Assembly: GCA_900551245.1 (NCBI GenBank)
Contig: URVC01000017.1
Coordinates: 9,171-73,170 of the forward strand
Length of the DNA: 64,000 nt
Reading direction: 5' to 3'
DNA from: an uncultured bacterium
Lineage (GTDB): Bacteria > Verrucomicrobiota > Lentisphaeria > Victivallales > Victivallaceae
Shown here: positions 20,638 to 29,256 of the stretch, piece by piece
How positions within the stretch are numbered: the first letter of the stretch is position 1
Layout: each line of letters opens with the position of its first letter
The notes under the pieces: generated by a model
The model's input: the letters and a program-made list of their open reading frames with translations, nothing else
What the model was told of the DNA's origin: nothing
Databases searched by the model: none
Made by a program: the position numbers and the translations under genes

Positions 20638-22611
20638 TCAATCCATTCTGCGGCGCAGGAAGCGCGACTCGGCGCCGCCCTGCGAACGGAAGGAGCGGAA
20701 ACGGCGATTGTTACGGGGCGGCGTGTCCGGCTTGAGATCGGATGTCAACCGAAACGAATCCAGTGGCGGATACCCCCGGGCCGCCATGAGCTGATTCCAC
20801 GCGGCAGGCAGTTCAATCCTGACGGTGGCGAATCCGCCGCCGGGCAGACACAGCTCCTTGTTGCGGGCGGGATCCCCCGTGACCAGAAAAGCGCTTTTCC
20901 CCTTCTCCATTGCGGGAACCGTTCTCAGAGAGGAGATTCCTGTCCAGGCGAGCCACGGCGGCGCCCCGGTGGTGCGGGCCCGTTCGTTCTGCGCGATTCG
21001 CCTTTCATGCCACGACAACGGATACCGCCCGGGATCGAACGCACTGCCGGGATTTCCCCAATAATTGGCGAATGCACGCTCCCCCAGCGGAATGCGTGCC
21101 GCCGCAATCAGAGCGTCCTCGAGACGATCTTTTGCCGGATAGACCGCCGCCAGATTTCGAGCCACGTTTTCCGTCACCAGAAATGTCCGGTAGACACACG
21201 GCATGCCGCTGCCGACCGCCATCTGGGACTTTTCCACGGCGTCCCATGCGATGAGATCTTTGATCTTCACCCCATCGGTGGTCGCCGGCACCAGATTGTT
21301 GCCCCAGTTGATCGCGGATGCCGCCGTGAGAGTGGAGTCGTTCAGGCGATAGCCCTGCTGCATGTGATATGGTTTCCAGCCGATTTCAAGCGCCGCCGCC
21401 TCATCCTCCACCAGACACCACGGCATCAGGTAGCCAAAACTCCCCATGCGGTTCTCCTTGACCCGGTAACCGCCGAGATTGAGCAGTGCCAGATTGAGGA
21501 ACCGCCCCAGCTGGAGATTCTTCGGATGCGAAATTTCCCCCTGTCCGCTGTCAAATCCCAGTTGACGGGCGACCGGTCCATTCAGCCAGCAATACGGGGT
21601 CCAGCCGTGGGTGGAGGTCAGCGGCCGGCGGAAATCCCCCACTTTCATCGCCTGAACAAAGGCGATCAGGAGCGGCATGAACTCCGGCGGACACCCCGCC
21701 ATCACGCCATTCGCCGCCACGTGCCGCACCGTGGTCTCGCGCTGCGCGGGAGGGATTGCGCCGAGCGATTGTTCCGGCGGAAGATCGGTAAATTTCAGAA
21801 ACTCCGCAACCGCGTTCTCCGTCGGCGGAATCACCGGCAGTCCATCCGTCCAGCCGGACTCGAGAAACGCCTGCTGAAACTCCTCTGCGGAAGAGAAAAC
21901 CTCAACGCCACGCGGAACTTCCGCCAATTCCGCCTCGGCAGCCGGTGTCGTAAGCGCCTTTTTGATCTGCGGCCAGAGAACCCGGCGGGTATTGTCGATG
22001 AGCTCTTCGCGGGTATGGGAAGCGAACGCCCCCGGATATTCCGCCACCTGGAGCGCCTTCAGGCCTGCGGCGCGGGCGGTGATCTTCGCCTGTTTTACAA
22101 ATCCCGGCGCTGCGATCATCACCGACGGAATCCCCAGCTCCTCCGCGGCAATGCAGGAACCGGTCTCCTTCGGCGTACACAGGCCGCAGCCGCCGTTTCC
22201 GGAAATGACGGCATCCACATGGAACTGCTTCAAATTTCGCTGGAACTCCTCCTTTTTGCGCCGTATCACGCCCGGCCGCGGATAAGGCCCGGCGGAACCG
22301 ATTTCGCTCAGGAGATAGATTTTCGCTGAAGGATATTCCTTCAGGATCAGCCGCTTCAGTTCCGGATGCGTCACGTTGGCCATGAAGCTGCCGCCCACCA
22401 GCGCAATCGTCTTGCCTTCGAGGGAATCCAGCCGTTTCGCTTCGCGGATGACGCGGGTCGCCGTTTCCGGCACCGGGATCAGCACCCGGAGCTCCGTGCC
22501 GTTTTCCGGAACGGGGCAGATCGCCTCCGGACAATCCGACGCGGCGACAGTGGCGACAGCGGCCAGACAAAGCCACAGCATGAGTTTTACAGCAGCAATA
22601 CGCATTTTCAC
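20638..22611 (-). CDS. Secreted UGSC-like two-domain fusion protein, Cys form
   Basis: The 657-residue protein has a signal peptide (about 1-25, cut near AAS). Domain 1 (about 40-215) resembles the UGSC seleno/cysteine protein family: SLEGKTIALVGG, a VDAVISGNGGCGLCT loop where CGLC takes the place of the UGSC motif, then EELGIPSVMI. Domain 2 (about 230-600) resembles the protein usually encoded beside UGSC genes, beginning GWTDGLPVIPPTE and containing NGVMAGCPPEF and NGPVARQLGF. Family assignment is from memory of motifs. Function is unestablished, with redox chemistry suggested by the CxxC. The GTG at 22611 has AGGAG upstream. An ATG two codons later is the alternative. Confidence 0.6.
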   Translation of the reverse strand: MKMRIAAVKLMLWLCLAAVATVAASDCPEAICPVPENGTELRVLIPVPETATRVIREAKRLDSLEGKTIALVGGSFMANVTHPELKRLILKEYPSAKIYLLSEIGSAGPYPRPGVIRRKKEEFQRNLKQFHVDAVISGNGGCGLCTPKETGSCIAAEELGIPSVMIAAPGFVKQAKITARAAGLKALQVAEYPGAFASHTREELIDNTRRVLWPQIKKALTTPAAEAELAEVPRGVEVFSSAEEFQQAFLESGWTDGLPVIPPTENAVAEFLKFTDLPPEQSLGAIPPAQRETTVRHVAANGVMAGCPPEFMPLLIAFVQAMKVGDFRRPLTSTHGWTPYCWLNGPVARQLGFDSGQGEISHPKNLQLGRFLNLALLNLGGYRVKENRMGSFGYLMPWCLVEDEAAALEIGWKPYHMQQGYRLNDSTLTAASAINWGNNLVPATTDGVKIKDLIAWDAVEKSQMAVGSGMPCVYRTFLVTENVARNLAAVYPAKDRLEDALIAAARIPLGERAFANYWGNPGSAFDPGRYPLSWHERRIAQNERARTTGAPPWLAWTGISSLRTVPAMEKGKSAFLVTGDPARNKELCLPGGGFATVRIELPAAWNQLMAARGYPPLDSFRLTSDLKPDTPPRNNRRFRSFRSQGGAESRFLRRRMD

Positions 22612-22748
22612 GCAACCTCTCCTGAACAGTTCGATTTTCCTGTGAGTACCGGGATCTTTCCAATATAAACGTTTCCCCGCGTTGAATTATTGCCCGGTGC
22701 TGCAACCCGCCGGTTCCTGCTGCATAAAATCAAAATCCCCCGCCCGCA

Positions 22749-22777
22749 TTGGCAAAATTCCGGAAGTATAGTATATT
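22749..22777 (+). promoter_or_regulatory. Promoter of glyS
   Basis: TTGGCA (22749-22754) and TATATT (22772-22777) are separated by 17 bp. The stretch after the -35 (AAATTCCGGAA) nearly repeats that of the MFS promoter at 349. Confidence 0.7.
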
Positions 22778-22853
22778 ATAACTTTGATCGGAAAACAATC
22801 AACTGCGGGGAACCGTTCGGCGGCCCCGCGCGACAGGCAAGGAGCCGGCAATC

Positions 22854-24191
22854 ATGGCGGAAGATGAAGTCAAAAATCAGGAGCTGATGGATAAGATCGT
22901 CAGCTTGTGCAAGCGGCGCGGATTCGTGTTTCCCAGTTCGGAAATCTACGGCGGATTCAACGGGTTCTGGGACTACGGCCCCTACGGCTCGCGCATGAAG
23001 CGCGCCATCGAAAACCTCTGGTGGCACGAAATGGTCGAAACCCGCGACAACGTCGAAGGACTCGATTCGACGATCATCTGCCATCCGCGGGTCTGGAAGG
23101 CTTCCGGTCACATCGACCAGTTCAGCGACCTCATGACCGACTGCAAGAAGTGCAAGTCCCGCTACCGGGTCGATCAGATGGCGGACCCCACCACCTGCCC
23201 GAACTGCGGCTCGAAGGACCTCACCGAACCGCGTGAATTCAACCTGATGATGAAGACCTTCGTCGGCCCGGTCTTCGACGATGAGCACGTCGCCTATCTG
23301 CGCGCCGAAACCTGCCAGCCGATCTTCGTGGACTTCCACAGCGTCCGGATCGCCACCCGCCAGAAGCTCCCCTTCGGCATCGCTCAGATCGGCAAGGCGT
23401 TCCGCAACGAGATCAATCCGCGCAACTTCACCTTCCGCAGCCGCGAATTCACCCAGATGGAGATGGAGTTCTTCTGCGACGGAGAAGAGGGCATGGAGTG
23501 GTTCGAATACTGGAAACAGCAGCGGATCAACTACTATAAGAACAAGCTGAAGTTCGACGACAGCTTCTTCCGCATCTACGAGCACGAGAAGCTCGCCCAC
23601 TACGCCAAGGCGGCGATCGACATCGAAGTTAAGTTCCCCTTCGGCTGGGGCGAACTTGAAGGTGTCCACCACCGCGGCACCTGGGACCTCTCGCGCCACA
23701 GCGAATTCTCCGGCGTGGACCTCCAGTACATGGACCACGACAACGGCCGCAAACTCATGCCGACCGTCATTGAAACCAGTGTCGGTCTCGACCGCACTAT
23801 GCTCGCGCTGCTCGGCAAGGCCTACGATGAAGAGAAGGCCGCCACCAACCGCGAAGGGATGGAGGAGGATGTGCGCGTCGTGCTCCACCTGCCGCCTCTG
23901 GTCGCGCCGATCCAGGTTGCGGTGCTGCCGCAGTCCAAGAAGCTCAAGGAGCAGGCCTACGCCCTCTACAAGGACATCGACCGCCACTTCCGCGCCGAAT
24001 ACGACGAGACCGGCAGCATCGGCAAACGCTACCGCCGCCAGGATGAGATCGGTACGCCGTACTGCATCACCTTCGACTTCGATTCGGTCAACGACAACGC
24101 GGTCACGGTGCGCGACCGCGACACCATGCTGCAGGAACGGGTCAACGTGACACAGCTGCGCGATTATCTCGAAAAGAAGATCGGGGAATAA
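22854..24191 (+). CDS. glyS: Glycine--tRNA ligase (dimeric, class II)
   Basis: The 445-residue synthetase is the alpha2 type found in Gram-positives, PVC bacteria and eukaryotes, not the alpha2beta2 type. The N-terminus has FPSSEIYGGFNGFWDYGP. A zinc-binding CKKC...CPNC insert (about 93-118) is present. Class II motif 2 (FRNEINPRNFTFRSREFTQME) and motif 3 (GLDRTMLAL) follow, then the anticodon-binding domain (about 340-445). It attaches glycine to tRNA-Gly in the cytoplasm. A strong promoter and terminator frame it as a single gene. Confidence 0.96.
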   Translation: MAEDEVKNQELMDKIVSLCKRRGFVFPSSEIYGGFNGFWDYGPYGSRMKRAIENLWWHEMVETRDNVEGLDSTIICHPRVWKASGHIDQFSDLMTDCKKCKSRYRVDQMADPTTCPNCGSKDLTEPREFNLMMKTFVGPVFDDEHVAYLRAETCQPIFVDFHSVRIATRQKLPFGIAQIGKAFRNEINPRNFTFRSREFTQMEMEFFCDGEEGMEWFEYWKQQRINYYKNKLKFDDSFFRIYEHEKLAHYAKAAIDIEVKFPFGWGELEGVHHRGTWDLSRHSEFSGVDLQYMDHDNGRKLMPTVIETSVGLDRTMLALLGKAYDEEKAATNREGMEEDVRVVLHLPPLVAPIQVAVLPQSKKLKEQAYALYKDIDRHFRAEYDETGSIGKRYRRQDEIGTPYCITFDFDSVNDNAVTVRDRDTMLQERVNVTQLRDYLEKKIGE

Positions 24192-24204
24192 CGCCCCGCC
24201 TCGA

Positions 24205-24235
24205 GGGAGAGCGTGAACCGCACGCTCTCCCTTTT
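24205..24235 (+). terminator. Intrinsic terminator after glyS
   Basis: A perfect 11-bp stem GGGAGAGCGTG/CACGCTCTCCC with loop AACCG is followed by TTTTA. It lies just before the ribosome site of the next gene, so downstream expression may depend on readthrough. Confidence 0.85.
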
Positions 24236-24260
24236 ACTTTACCGGGAAAGGAGAGCCGCC

Positions 24261-25067
24261 ATGGAGAGAGCACAGGTCGAAACCATCATCCGGAATCTCT
24301 ACCGCCGGACCGGAGCCGCCGAATTCTTTGAAGAGCCGGCGGTTCGGGTAGCCTCGGCAGAGGATCCGTTCTTTCAGAAGTTCAAGAGTGTCATCGGCCC
24401 CTTCCACTGGACGCCGCAGGAGGTATTGCAGCGGAAGTTCCCGGAAGCGACTGCAAAATCGGTGATCGTCTGGGTTCTGCCGGTCTGCCGGAAAGCGCGG
24501 GAAACCAACCGCAGTGAGACCGAACGGCCTTCGGTCGAGTGGGCGGCGGTCCGCTCTTTCGGGGAGATCCTCAACGAGGAGATGCGTTCCCAGCTGGCGG
24601 CGCTGCTCACAGAAGCAGGATATCCGGCCGTCGCGCCGCACCTCGAACAACGCGAAATCTATCCTTCTCCCGGCTGGGATGTGAAACACTTTACATCGAG
24701 CTGGTCCGAGCGGCACGTCGCCTTCGTGGCGGGAGCGGGCACCTTCGGGCTCTCCGCCGGGCTCATCACCGAACACGGCATCGCCATCCGGCTCGGTTCG
24801 GTGGTGACGACGCTGGAACTCCCCGCGGATCCGCGCCCCTACGGTGACGACCCTTTTGCGTGGTGCACACGTTGCGGCGCCTGCATCCGCCGCTGTCCGG
24901 GGCACGCGATCGGCAAGGAGTTCGCCGACCGGGACAAACCCGGATGCGCCCGCTATTGCGTGACGCACGTCGCTCCCGACCGGGCGGAGCACTACGGCTG
25001 GCTGAACCGCGCCCTCGGCTGCGCGCTCTGCCAGACCGCGGTGCCGTGCGAATTCCACCGTCCGTAA
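24261..25067 (+). CDS. QueG-related 4Fe-4S epoxyqueuosine reductase-like protein
   Basis: The protein has 268 residues from the ATG at 24261 (AAAGGAG 8 bases upstream). The C-terminus has a ferredoxin-like CTRCGACIRRCP site and a second cluster region with C.....C..YC and CALCQTAVPC, typical of epoxyqueuosine reductase relatives. The central part (FVAGAGTFGLSAGLITEHGIAIRLGSVV) matches the cobalamin-binding half of QueG-like proteins. True QueG is longer and reduces epoxyqueuosine in tRNA. This shorter relative may act on another substrate. It is cytoplasmic, and the function beyond Fe-S/corrinoid reduction is not settled. Confidence 0.7.
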   Translation: MERAQVETIIRNLYRRTGAAEFFEEPAVRVASAEDPFFQKFKSVIGPFHWTPQEVLQRKFPEATAKSVIVWVLPVCRKARETNRSETERPSVEWAAVRSFGEILNEEMRSQLAALLTEAGYPAVAPHLEQREIYPSPGWDVKHFTSSWSERHVAFVAGAGTFGLSAGLITEHGIAIRLGSVVTTLELPADPRPYGDDPFAWCTRCGACIRRCPGHAIGKEFADRDKPGCARYCVTHVAPDRAEHYGWLNRALGCALCQTAVPCEFHRP

Positions 25068-25082
25068 AATCAGCCGGTTTCG

Positions 25083-25302
25083 TCTGGAGGGCGGCAGCAA
25101 TATGACCAGATGGTGCAGGCGGCCCGGTCCGGCGTGGCGAACATCATCGAGGGGGCAGGCCCGTCCCGCCGATCTGGCCCGGTTGCGCAACCTCATGGCT
25201 GTTTTAGTGTCGGACAAATCGGACCGATCGGACAAGTCCGACAGAAAAGCCGAGGTCGCCGCCAACGTGATGATCTGCCTCATCAATCATCGGGAAATAT
25301 AA
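25083..25302 (+). pseudogene. Remnant of a four-helix-bundle protein gene
   Basis: One frame reads YDQMVQAARSGVANIIEG and the next frame resumes at EVAANVMICLIN. Both phrases are typical of the 23S-rRNA-intervening-sequence/four-helix-bundle family, but no single frame spans them. Between them lies a short tandem run of TCGGACA-like units (about 25206-25245) that encodes SDKSDRSDKSD. The gene is broken and lacks its N- and C-terminal parts. This remnant and the following terminator fill the 320-bp space between the QueG-like gene and amtB. Confidence 0.55.
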
Positions 25303-25330
25303 TGGCTGATTATGCAATAGCCTGATGTTG

Positions 25331-25371
25331 AAAAAAAACCTCCGCCCCGGAACAGTTCCGGAGCGGAGGTT
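25331..25371 (-). terminator. Intrinsic terminator of glnK-amtB
   Basis: On the minus strand AACCTCCGC-TCCGGAAC pairs with GTTCCGG-GGCGGAGGTT and is followed by eight T residues. It lies 19 bp after the amtB stop. Confidence 0.85.
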
Positions 25372-25389
25372 CATTATGCAGCAGTCAAA

Positions 25390-26766
25390 CTACTGATTGA
25401 GGAAGAACTGGAATCCCGGATAAGCTTCCATGCCGTGTTCGCCGAGGTCGAGGCCGCGCAGCTCCTCTTCCGCGCTCACCCGGATGCCCATCGTCTTCCG
25501 GATCACCCAGAAGATCAGCAATGCGCACGGGAACGCCACCACGCCGACCGAAACCACACCGATCAACTGGGTCAGGAAGGTGTATCCGCAACCCGGCAAA
25601 GCGAAGATTCCGACCGCCAGAGTTCCCCAGATTCCGTTGACCAGGTGGACCGACAGCGCACCAACCGGGTCGTCAAGCCGCAACCGGTCGAAGATCAGCA
25701 CCGACGGCACCACGATCACGCCGCCGACCAGACCGATGATGATCGAAGAAAGCGGACTCACGCAGTCAGCACCGGCCGTGATCGCCACCAGACCGGCCAG
25801 GCAGCCGTTGAGCGTCATCGAGTGGTCCGGCTTGCGCAGGCAGATCATACTCATGATCATCGCTCCGATAATTCCGGCGCAGGCGCCGAACATCGTCGTG
25901 CAGAGGACAAACGAGATCTTGGTCGGATCAGCACTCAGAACCGAACCGCCGTTGAACCCGAACCAGCCGAGCCACAGGCAGAAGACACCGATCGTCGCCA
26001 GAGGCATGCTGTGACCGGGCAGCGCAATGATATGGCTGCCGGAATACTTCCCGATCCGGGGGCCGAGCAACAGCACACCCGCAAGAGCAGCCCAGCCGCC
26101 GACGCTGTGCACGAAGGTCGACCCGGCAAAGTCGTGGAATCCGCGCTCGGCCAACCAGCCGCCGCCCCATCCCCAGGAGCCGAGAACCGGGTAGACGAAC
26201 ATCACGTAGATCAACGTGAATACCATAAACGCATTCACCTTAATCCGTTCCGCAACCGCGCCCGACACGATGGTCGCGGCGGTCGCGGCGAACATGCCCT
26301 GAAAGAAGAAGTCCGACCAGTAGGTGAACTTCCCGCCGTTATAGGCTGCGGCTTCCGCCATCACTTTCGCCGAGTCCGCCGTACCGGTCATCAGCGCCAT
26401 GGTGTCGTTGCCCATGCCGAATCCGGCAAATCCCAACACTTTCCCGATCAGCCAGTTGGATTCCCCGGGGTACATCAGGGAGAAACCGGCGATTGCGTAG
26501 GTCAGAAATCCGATGGCCGGAACCAGCGTGTTCTTGAACAGAATGTTCGTACAGTTCTTGGTCCGGCAGAGTCCGGATTCCACCGTGGCGAAGCCGAGGT
26601 GCATCAGAAACACCAGCATACCGCCGATCAGAATCCAGATGTTGTTGATGGTGAAGAGCGCTTCCGCGGCCTGTGAAATCGGGGCCGGGTCGGCTGCCTC
26701 CGCCGCCCCCAACGGCAGCGCGGCGGCGAAAAGCGCCGGAACCATTGCAAACTTCCAGTAATTCAT
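25390..26766 (-). CDS. amtB: Ammonium transporter Amt/AmtB
   Basis: The 458-residue protein has a cleavable-looking signal (1-24, AAEAADP) followed by 11 membrane helices. Family motifs are present: GGMLVFLMHLGFATVESG, DFAGSTFVHSVGGWAAL and the pore histidine region FALPGCG...VHLVNGIWGTLAVG. It moves ammonium or ammonia across the inner membrane. It lies 42 bp downstream of the PII gene, the classic glnK-amtB pair in which PII plugs the channel. Both depend on the sigma-54 promoter at 27200. Confidence 0.95.
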   Translation of the reverse strand: MNYWKFAMVPALFAAALPLGAAEAADPAPISQAAEALFTINNIWILIGGMLVFLMHLGFATVESGLCRTKNCTNILFKNTLVPAIGFLTYAIAGFSLMYPGESNWLIGKVLGFAGFGMGNDTMALMTGTADSAKVMAEAAAYNGGKFTYWSDFFFQGMFAATAATIVSGAVAERIKVNAFMVFTLIYVMFVYPVLGSWGWGGGWLAERGFHDFAGSTFVHSVGGWAALAGVLLLGPRIGKYSGSHIIALPGHSMPLATIGVFCLWLGWFGFNGGSVLSADPTKISFVLCTTMFGACAGIIGAMIMSMICLRKPDHSMTLNGCLAGLVAITAGADCVSPLSSIIIGLVGGVIVVPSVLIFDRLRLDDPVGALSVHLVNGIWGTLAVGIFALPGCGYTFLTQLIGVVSVGVVAFPCALLIFWVIRKTMGIRVSAEEELRGLDLGEHGMEAYPGFQFFLNQ

Positions 26767-26808
26767 AATAAAAATCCTCCTGTTTCCGCTTTGGTTGAGT
26801 GAACGATA

Positions 26809-27150
26809 CTATCCAATGGCATCCGGACCGGTTTCGCCGGTACGGATCCGGATGCACTGATCCATCGGCAGAACGAAGATCTTGCCGTCGCCGATGTGTC
26901 CGGTCCGGGCTCCGGCGATGATGCCGTCGATCGTCGGCTGGACATATTCATCGTTGACCGCGATGGCGACCCGGACCTTGCGGAGCAGATTGACTTCGCT
27001 GATGGCGCCGCGGTAGGCGGAAACATATCCCTTCTGCTGGCCGCACCCGAGGGCGTTGCTGACCGACATCTTGAAGATGTTCCGCTTGTACAGCTCCTGC
27101 TTGACCGCATTCAATCGTTCCGGCTTGATGTAGGAAATAATCAATTTCAT
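26809..27150 (-). CDS. glnK: PII nitrogen regulatory protein (GlnK type)
   Basis: The 113-residue PII protein has a T-loop GQQKGYVSAYRGA containing a tyrosine in the YRGA uridylylation position, and a B-loop ARTGHIGDGKIFV that binds ATP/ADP. It forms a cytoplasmic trimer that senses 2-oxoglutarate and adenylates. Pairing with amtB indicates the GlnK role, gating ammonium uptake. The T-loop sequence around the tyrosine differs from the enterobacterial GHTELYRG, so partner range may differ. Confidence 0.93.
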   Translation of the reverse strand: MKLIISYIKPERLNAVKQELYKRNIFKMSVSNALGCGQQKGYVSAYRGAISEVNLLRKVRVAIAVNDEYVQPTIDGIIAGARTGHIGDGKIFVLPMDQCIRIRTGETGPDAIG

Positions 27151-27199
27151 GTTTCACCTGCCCTTTCTTACGATGTTTCGGGAACTATGCCGGAAATAA

Positions 27200-27216
27200 A
27201 GCAATAAGCGTGCCAG
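27200..27216 (-). promoter_or_regulatory. Sigma-54 promoter of glnK-amtB
   Basis: On the minus strand CTGGCACGCTTATTGCT matches the -24/-12 consensus, with GG and GC exactly 10 bases apart. Transcription would start near 27189, about 38 nt before the glnK ATG. Control of glnK-amtB by RpoN with an NtrC-type activator is the established arrangement in many bacteria. Confidence 0.85.
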
Positions 27217-27283
27217 TTTTCAATAAAATTATATAAATTATTGATTGTTAAACAATTAAAATTTTATATCAAATCGATCTTCC

Positions 27284-27329
27284 TTTACAATTTTTTCCAT
27301 TCAGCACCATCGGGCGACAAAATTGTAAA
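27284..27329. repeat. Perfect 11-bp inverted repeat upstream of glnK
   Basis: TTTACAATTTT (27284-27294) and AAAATTGTAAA (27319-27329) enclose a 24-bp spacer. The centre lies about 117 bp upstream of the predicted sigma-54 start, where an activator would bind. It could also be a hairpin. A smaller palindrome, ATTGTT-A-AACAAT, sits at 27244-27256. No enteric-type NtrC site is visible. Confidence 0.45.
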
Positions 27330-27369
27330 AAACATTACGGCAAAAATCATCTTTTTTATTTAATACATC

Positions 27370-27398
27370 TTGACATGAATGTATCAATACACTATACT
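27370..27398 (+). promoter_or_regulatory. Promoter and operator of the module A regulator
   Basis: A consensus TTGACA (27370-27375) and TATACT (27393-27398) lie 17 bp apart. The palindrome TGTAT-CA-ATACA (27380-27391) lies between them. A further inverted half-site ATACAT is at 27363-27368. A protein bound here would block RNA polymerase, so self-repression is likely. Confidence 0.7.
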
Positions 27399-27429
27399 TG
27401 AAATTGAAGGGACAAGTGCAAAGGAAAAT

Positions 27430-28497
27430 ATGGCTTCGGAAAAATCGGAACAACTCTATCTGCAGATGAAGCAGGACATTACCAGGATGCCGCCCGACAC
27501 CCGGCTCCAGTCGATCCGCGCCTTGATGCGTTCCTACTGTGTGAGTCAGCTGCTGATCGACCGGACACTCGGGCGGTTGCGGGAAGAGGGGTTGCTCCGC
27601 AAGCGTTCCGACGGACTGTACACCTATCTCTGTGAAGAGGCGGACTCCCAGGCGATCGCGCTCATCACCAGCAACTGGCCCTCCACGGTCCGGATGGAGC
27701 AGCAGGAGTGTCTGAAACGGCGCGCGGCGCGGCGCAATCTGCGGATTCTTCCCTTCACCCACTCGTTCCGCGCCTCCTTCCGGTCGATCCGGCAGCAGGA
27801 AAATCTCAAGGCGATTCTGATTTCGCCGCCGAGTCCGCTGACGGCGGAGGATATCGATCAGATTCAGAACTCCCGGATTCCGATTCTGATCATCAACCAC
27901 CAGTACGGGGAGCTGAATCTCAATTTCGTCTCCCCCTCCTATTTCGAAGGGGGCATGCTGGCCGCCGAATATCTGATCCGCAACGGCCACCGGAAACTTG
28001 CCCTGCTCTTTTCCCAGCCGCACAACTGGTGCATGAACCAGCGGGCGGCGGGTTTTCTGAAAACAGCAGAACTGCTCGGGGCAAAGGTTCGTCTGCTCGA
28101 TGCGGCAGTACAGAACGGAGAAAACGCCGACGAGAAAGTATATCCGTTTCTCATCAACTTTCTCAAGCATGAGAAACCCGACTTCACCGCCCTTTCCACG
28201 CTCTGCGACTGCTCGGCGAAAACGGCGATTTGCGCCCTGGCCGCGGCGGGATACCAGACGCCCGACAACATCAGCGTAATCGGCACCGAGGGGCTCAACG
28301 CAAGTCAATATTTCCTTCCTCCCCTGACCTGCGTCGGCGTCGATCTTGCCCACTACATGGACACGATACTCGACGCCGTTGAAGAATTGATCCGGAATCC
28401 GGAACAGCAGATTCAGCTTATAGAGCCGCAAAAAATCTTTGTTCGCAGTTCGGTGAAAACAATCTCACCCCAGAAGGAGAACGCATATGAGAAGTAA
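27430..28497 (+). CDS. GntR-type transcription regulator with LacI-like sensor domain (module A)
   Basis: The protein has 355 residues. Residues about 1-70 form a GntR-like winged helix (LYLQMKQDITRMPPDTRLQSIRALMRSYCVSQLLIDRTLGRLREEGLL). Residues about 75-345 resemble a periplasmic-binding-protein sugar sensor (FEGGMLAAEYLIRNGHRKLALL, then DNISVIGTEG). An ATG at 27379 exists but lies inside the promoter, so the ATG at 27430 with AAGGAA upstream is used. Its last 11 bp overlap the pseudopilin gene, so regulator, pseudopilin and enzyme form one transcript. The effector is presumably a sugar released by the enzyme. This is inferred. Confidence 0.85.
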   Translation: MASEKSEQLYLQMKQDITRMPPDTRLQSIRALMRSYCVSQLLIDRTLGRLREEGLLRKRSDGLYTYLCEEADSQAIALITSNWPSTVRMEQQECLKRRAARRNLRILPFTHSFRASFRSIRQQENLKAILISPPSPLTAEDIDQIQNSRIPILIINHQYGELNLNFVSPSYFEGGMLAAEYLIRNGHRKLALLFSQPHNWCMNQRAAGFLKTAELLGAKVRLLDAAVQNGENADEKVYPFLINFLKHEKPDFTALSTLCDCSAKTAICALAAAGYQTPDNISVIGTEGLNASQYFLPPLTCVGVDLAHYMDTILDAVEELIRNPEQQIQLIEPQKIFVRSSVKTISPQKENAYEK

Positions 28498-29245
28498 AAT
28501 CCTGTCCGCACGAAGAGAAATTTTTACCTTGATTGAACTCCTCGTCGTTATTGCGATCATCGCCATCCTCGCGGCCATGCTGCTCCCGGCGTTGAACAAA
28601 GCGCGCGAACGGGGCAGGACAATTACCTGTCTGAACCAGAAGAAGGAGTGCATGCTGGCGCTGCTTCAATATGACAACGACTACGGCATGATTGCCGGAA
28701 TCACCAAAGACGCCAAGTGCTGGTACAATCTGCTGGTGACCGGGAACCGGCCGGAAAACCTCGGCTACCTGAAACCGGCCATGCTGGTCTGTCCCTCCAA
28801 CCAGTACGCACCGAAGGATCTGCTCTCCTTCTCCGACGATCAGGTCTCCTACGGCATGGAACGGATCGCCCATTACATGGAAACCGACCTTCTGACGGCA
28901 AACGGAGTCGGTTCCTGCTTCGATGTCTCCCGCAACAACACCTGGGGATTTCTCATTCCGGGCCGCGTCAGCTCTCCCTCGCGTTTTCTACTGATCGCCG
29001 ACAGCGCCCGCGGAGGACACCAGAAGCCGTGGACCGGCTATCAGAACGGCGGCGGCGGCAGCAGTTTCTTTTACACCTATCAGGCGCATGAGCGGCGCAT
29101 TCACCTGATCCACGCCGAAAGAACCACCGCAGGGTTCGTTGACGGTCATGCGGCGACACTCTCCTTCGGCCAGCTCTACACCGATACCACCAATCAGATC
29201 CGTTACGCCTATGCGCAGGACGGCATGACCCAACTGAACCAGTGA
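28487..29245 (+). CDS. Pseudopilin-like prepilin-type protein (module A)
   Basis: The 252-residue protein has a type IV prepilin/type II pseudopilin N-terminus: a basic leader (1-12), then FTLIELLVV with Glu at +5 of the mature protein, then the membrane helix. The residue before the expected cut is Ile, not Gly. The C-terminal half ends in the family pattern H-x7-FVDGHAATL near residue 223. Such proteins are processed by a prepilin peptidase and inserted in the inner membrane to drive or extend a pseudopilus. The next gene, a secreted glycosidase, begins 12 bp after the stop. Confidence 0.9.
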   Translation: MRSKILSARREIFTLIELLVVIAIIAILAAMLLPALNKARERGRTITCLNQKKECMLALLQYDNDYGMIAGITKDAKCWYNLLVTGNRPENLGYLKPAMLVCPSNQYAPKDLLSFSDDQVSYGMERIAHYMETDLLTANGVGSCFDVSRNNTWGFLIPGRVSSPSRFLLIADSARGGHQKPWTGYQNGGGGSSFFYTYQAHERRIHLIHAERTTAGFVDGHAATLSFGQLYTDTTNQIRYAYAQDGMTQLNQ

Positions 29246-29256
29246 AAGGCCTCCCG

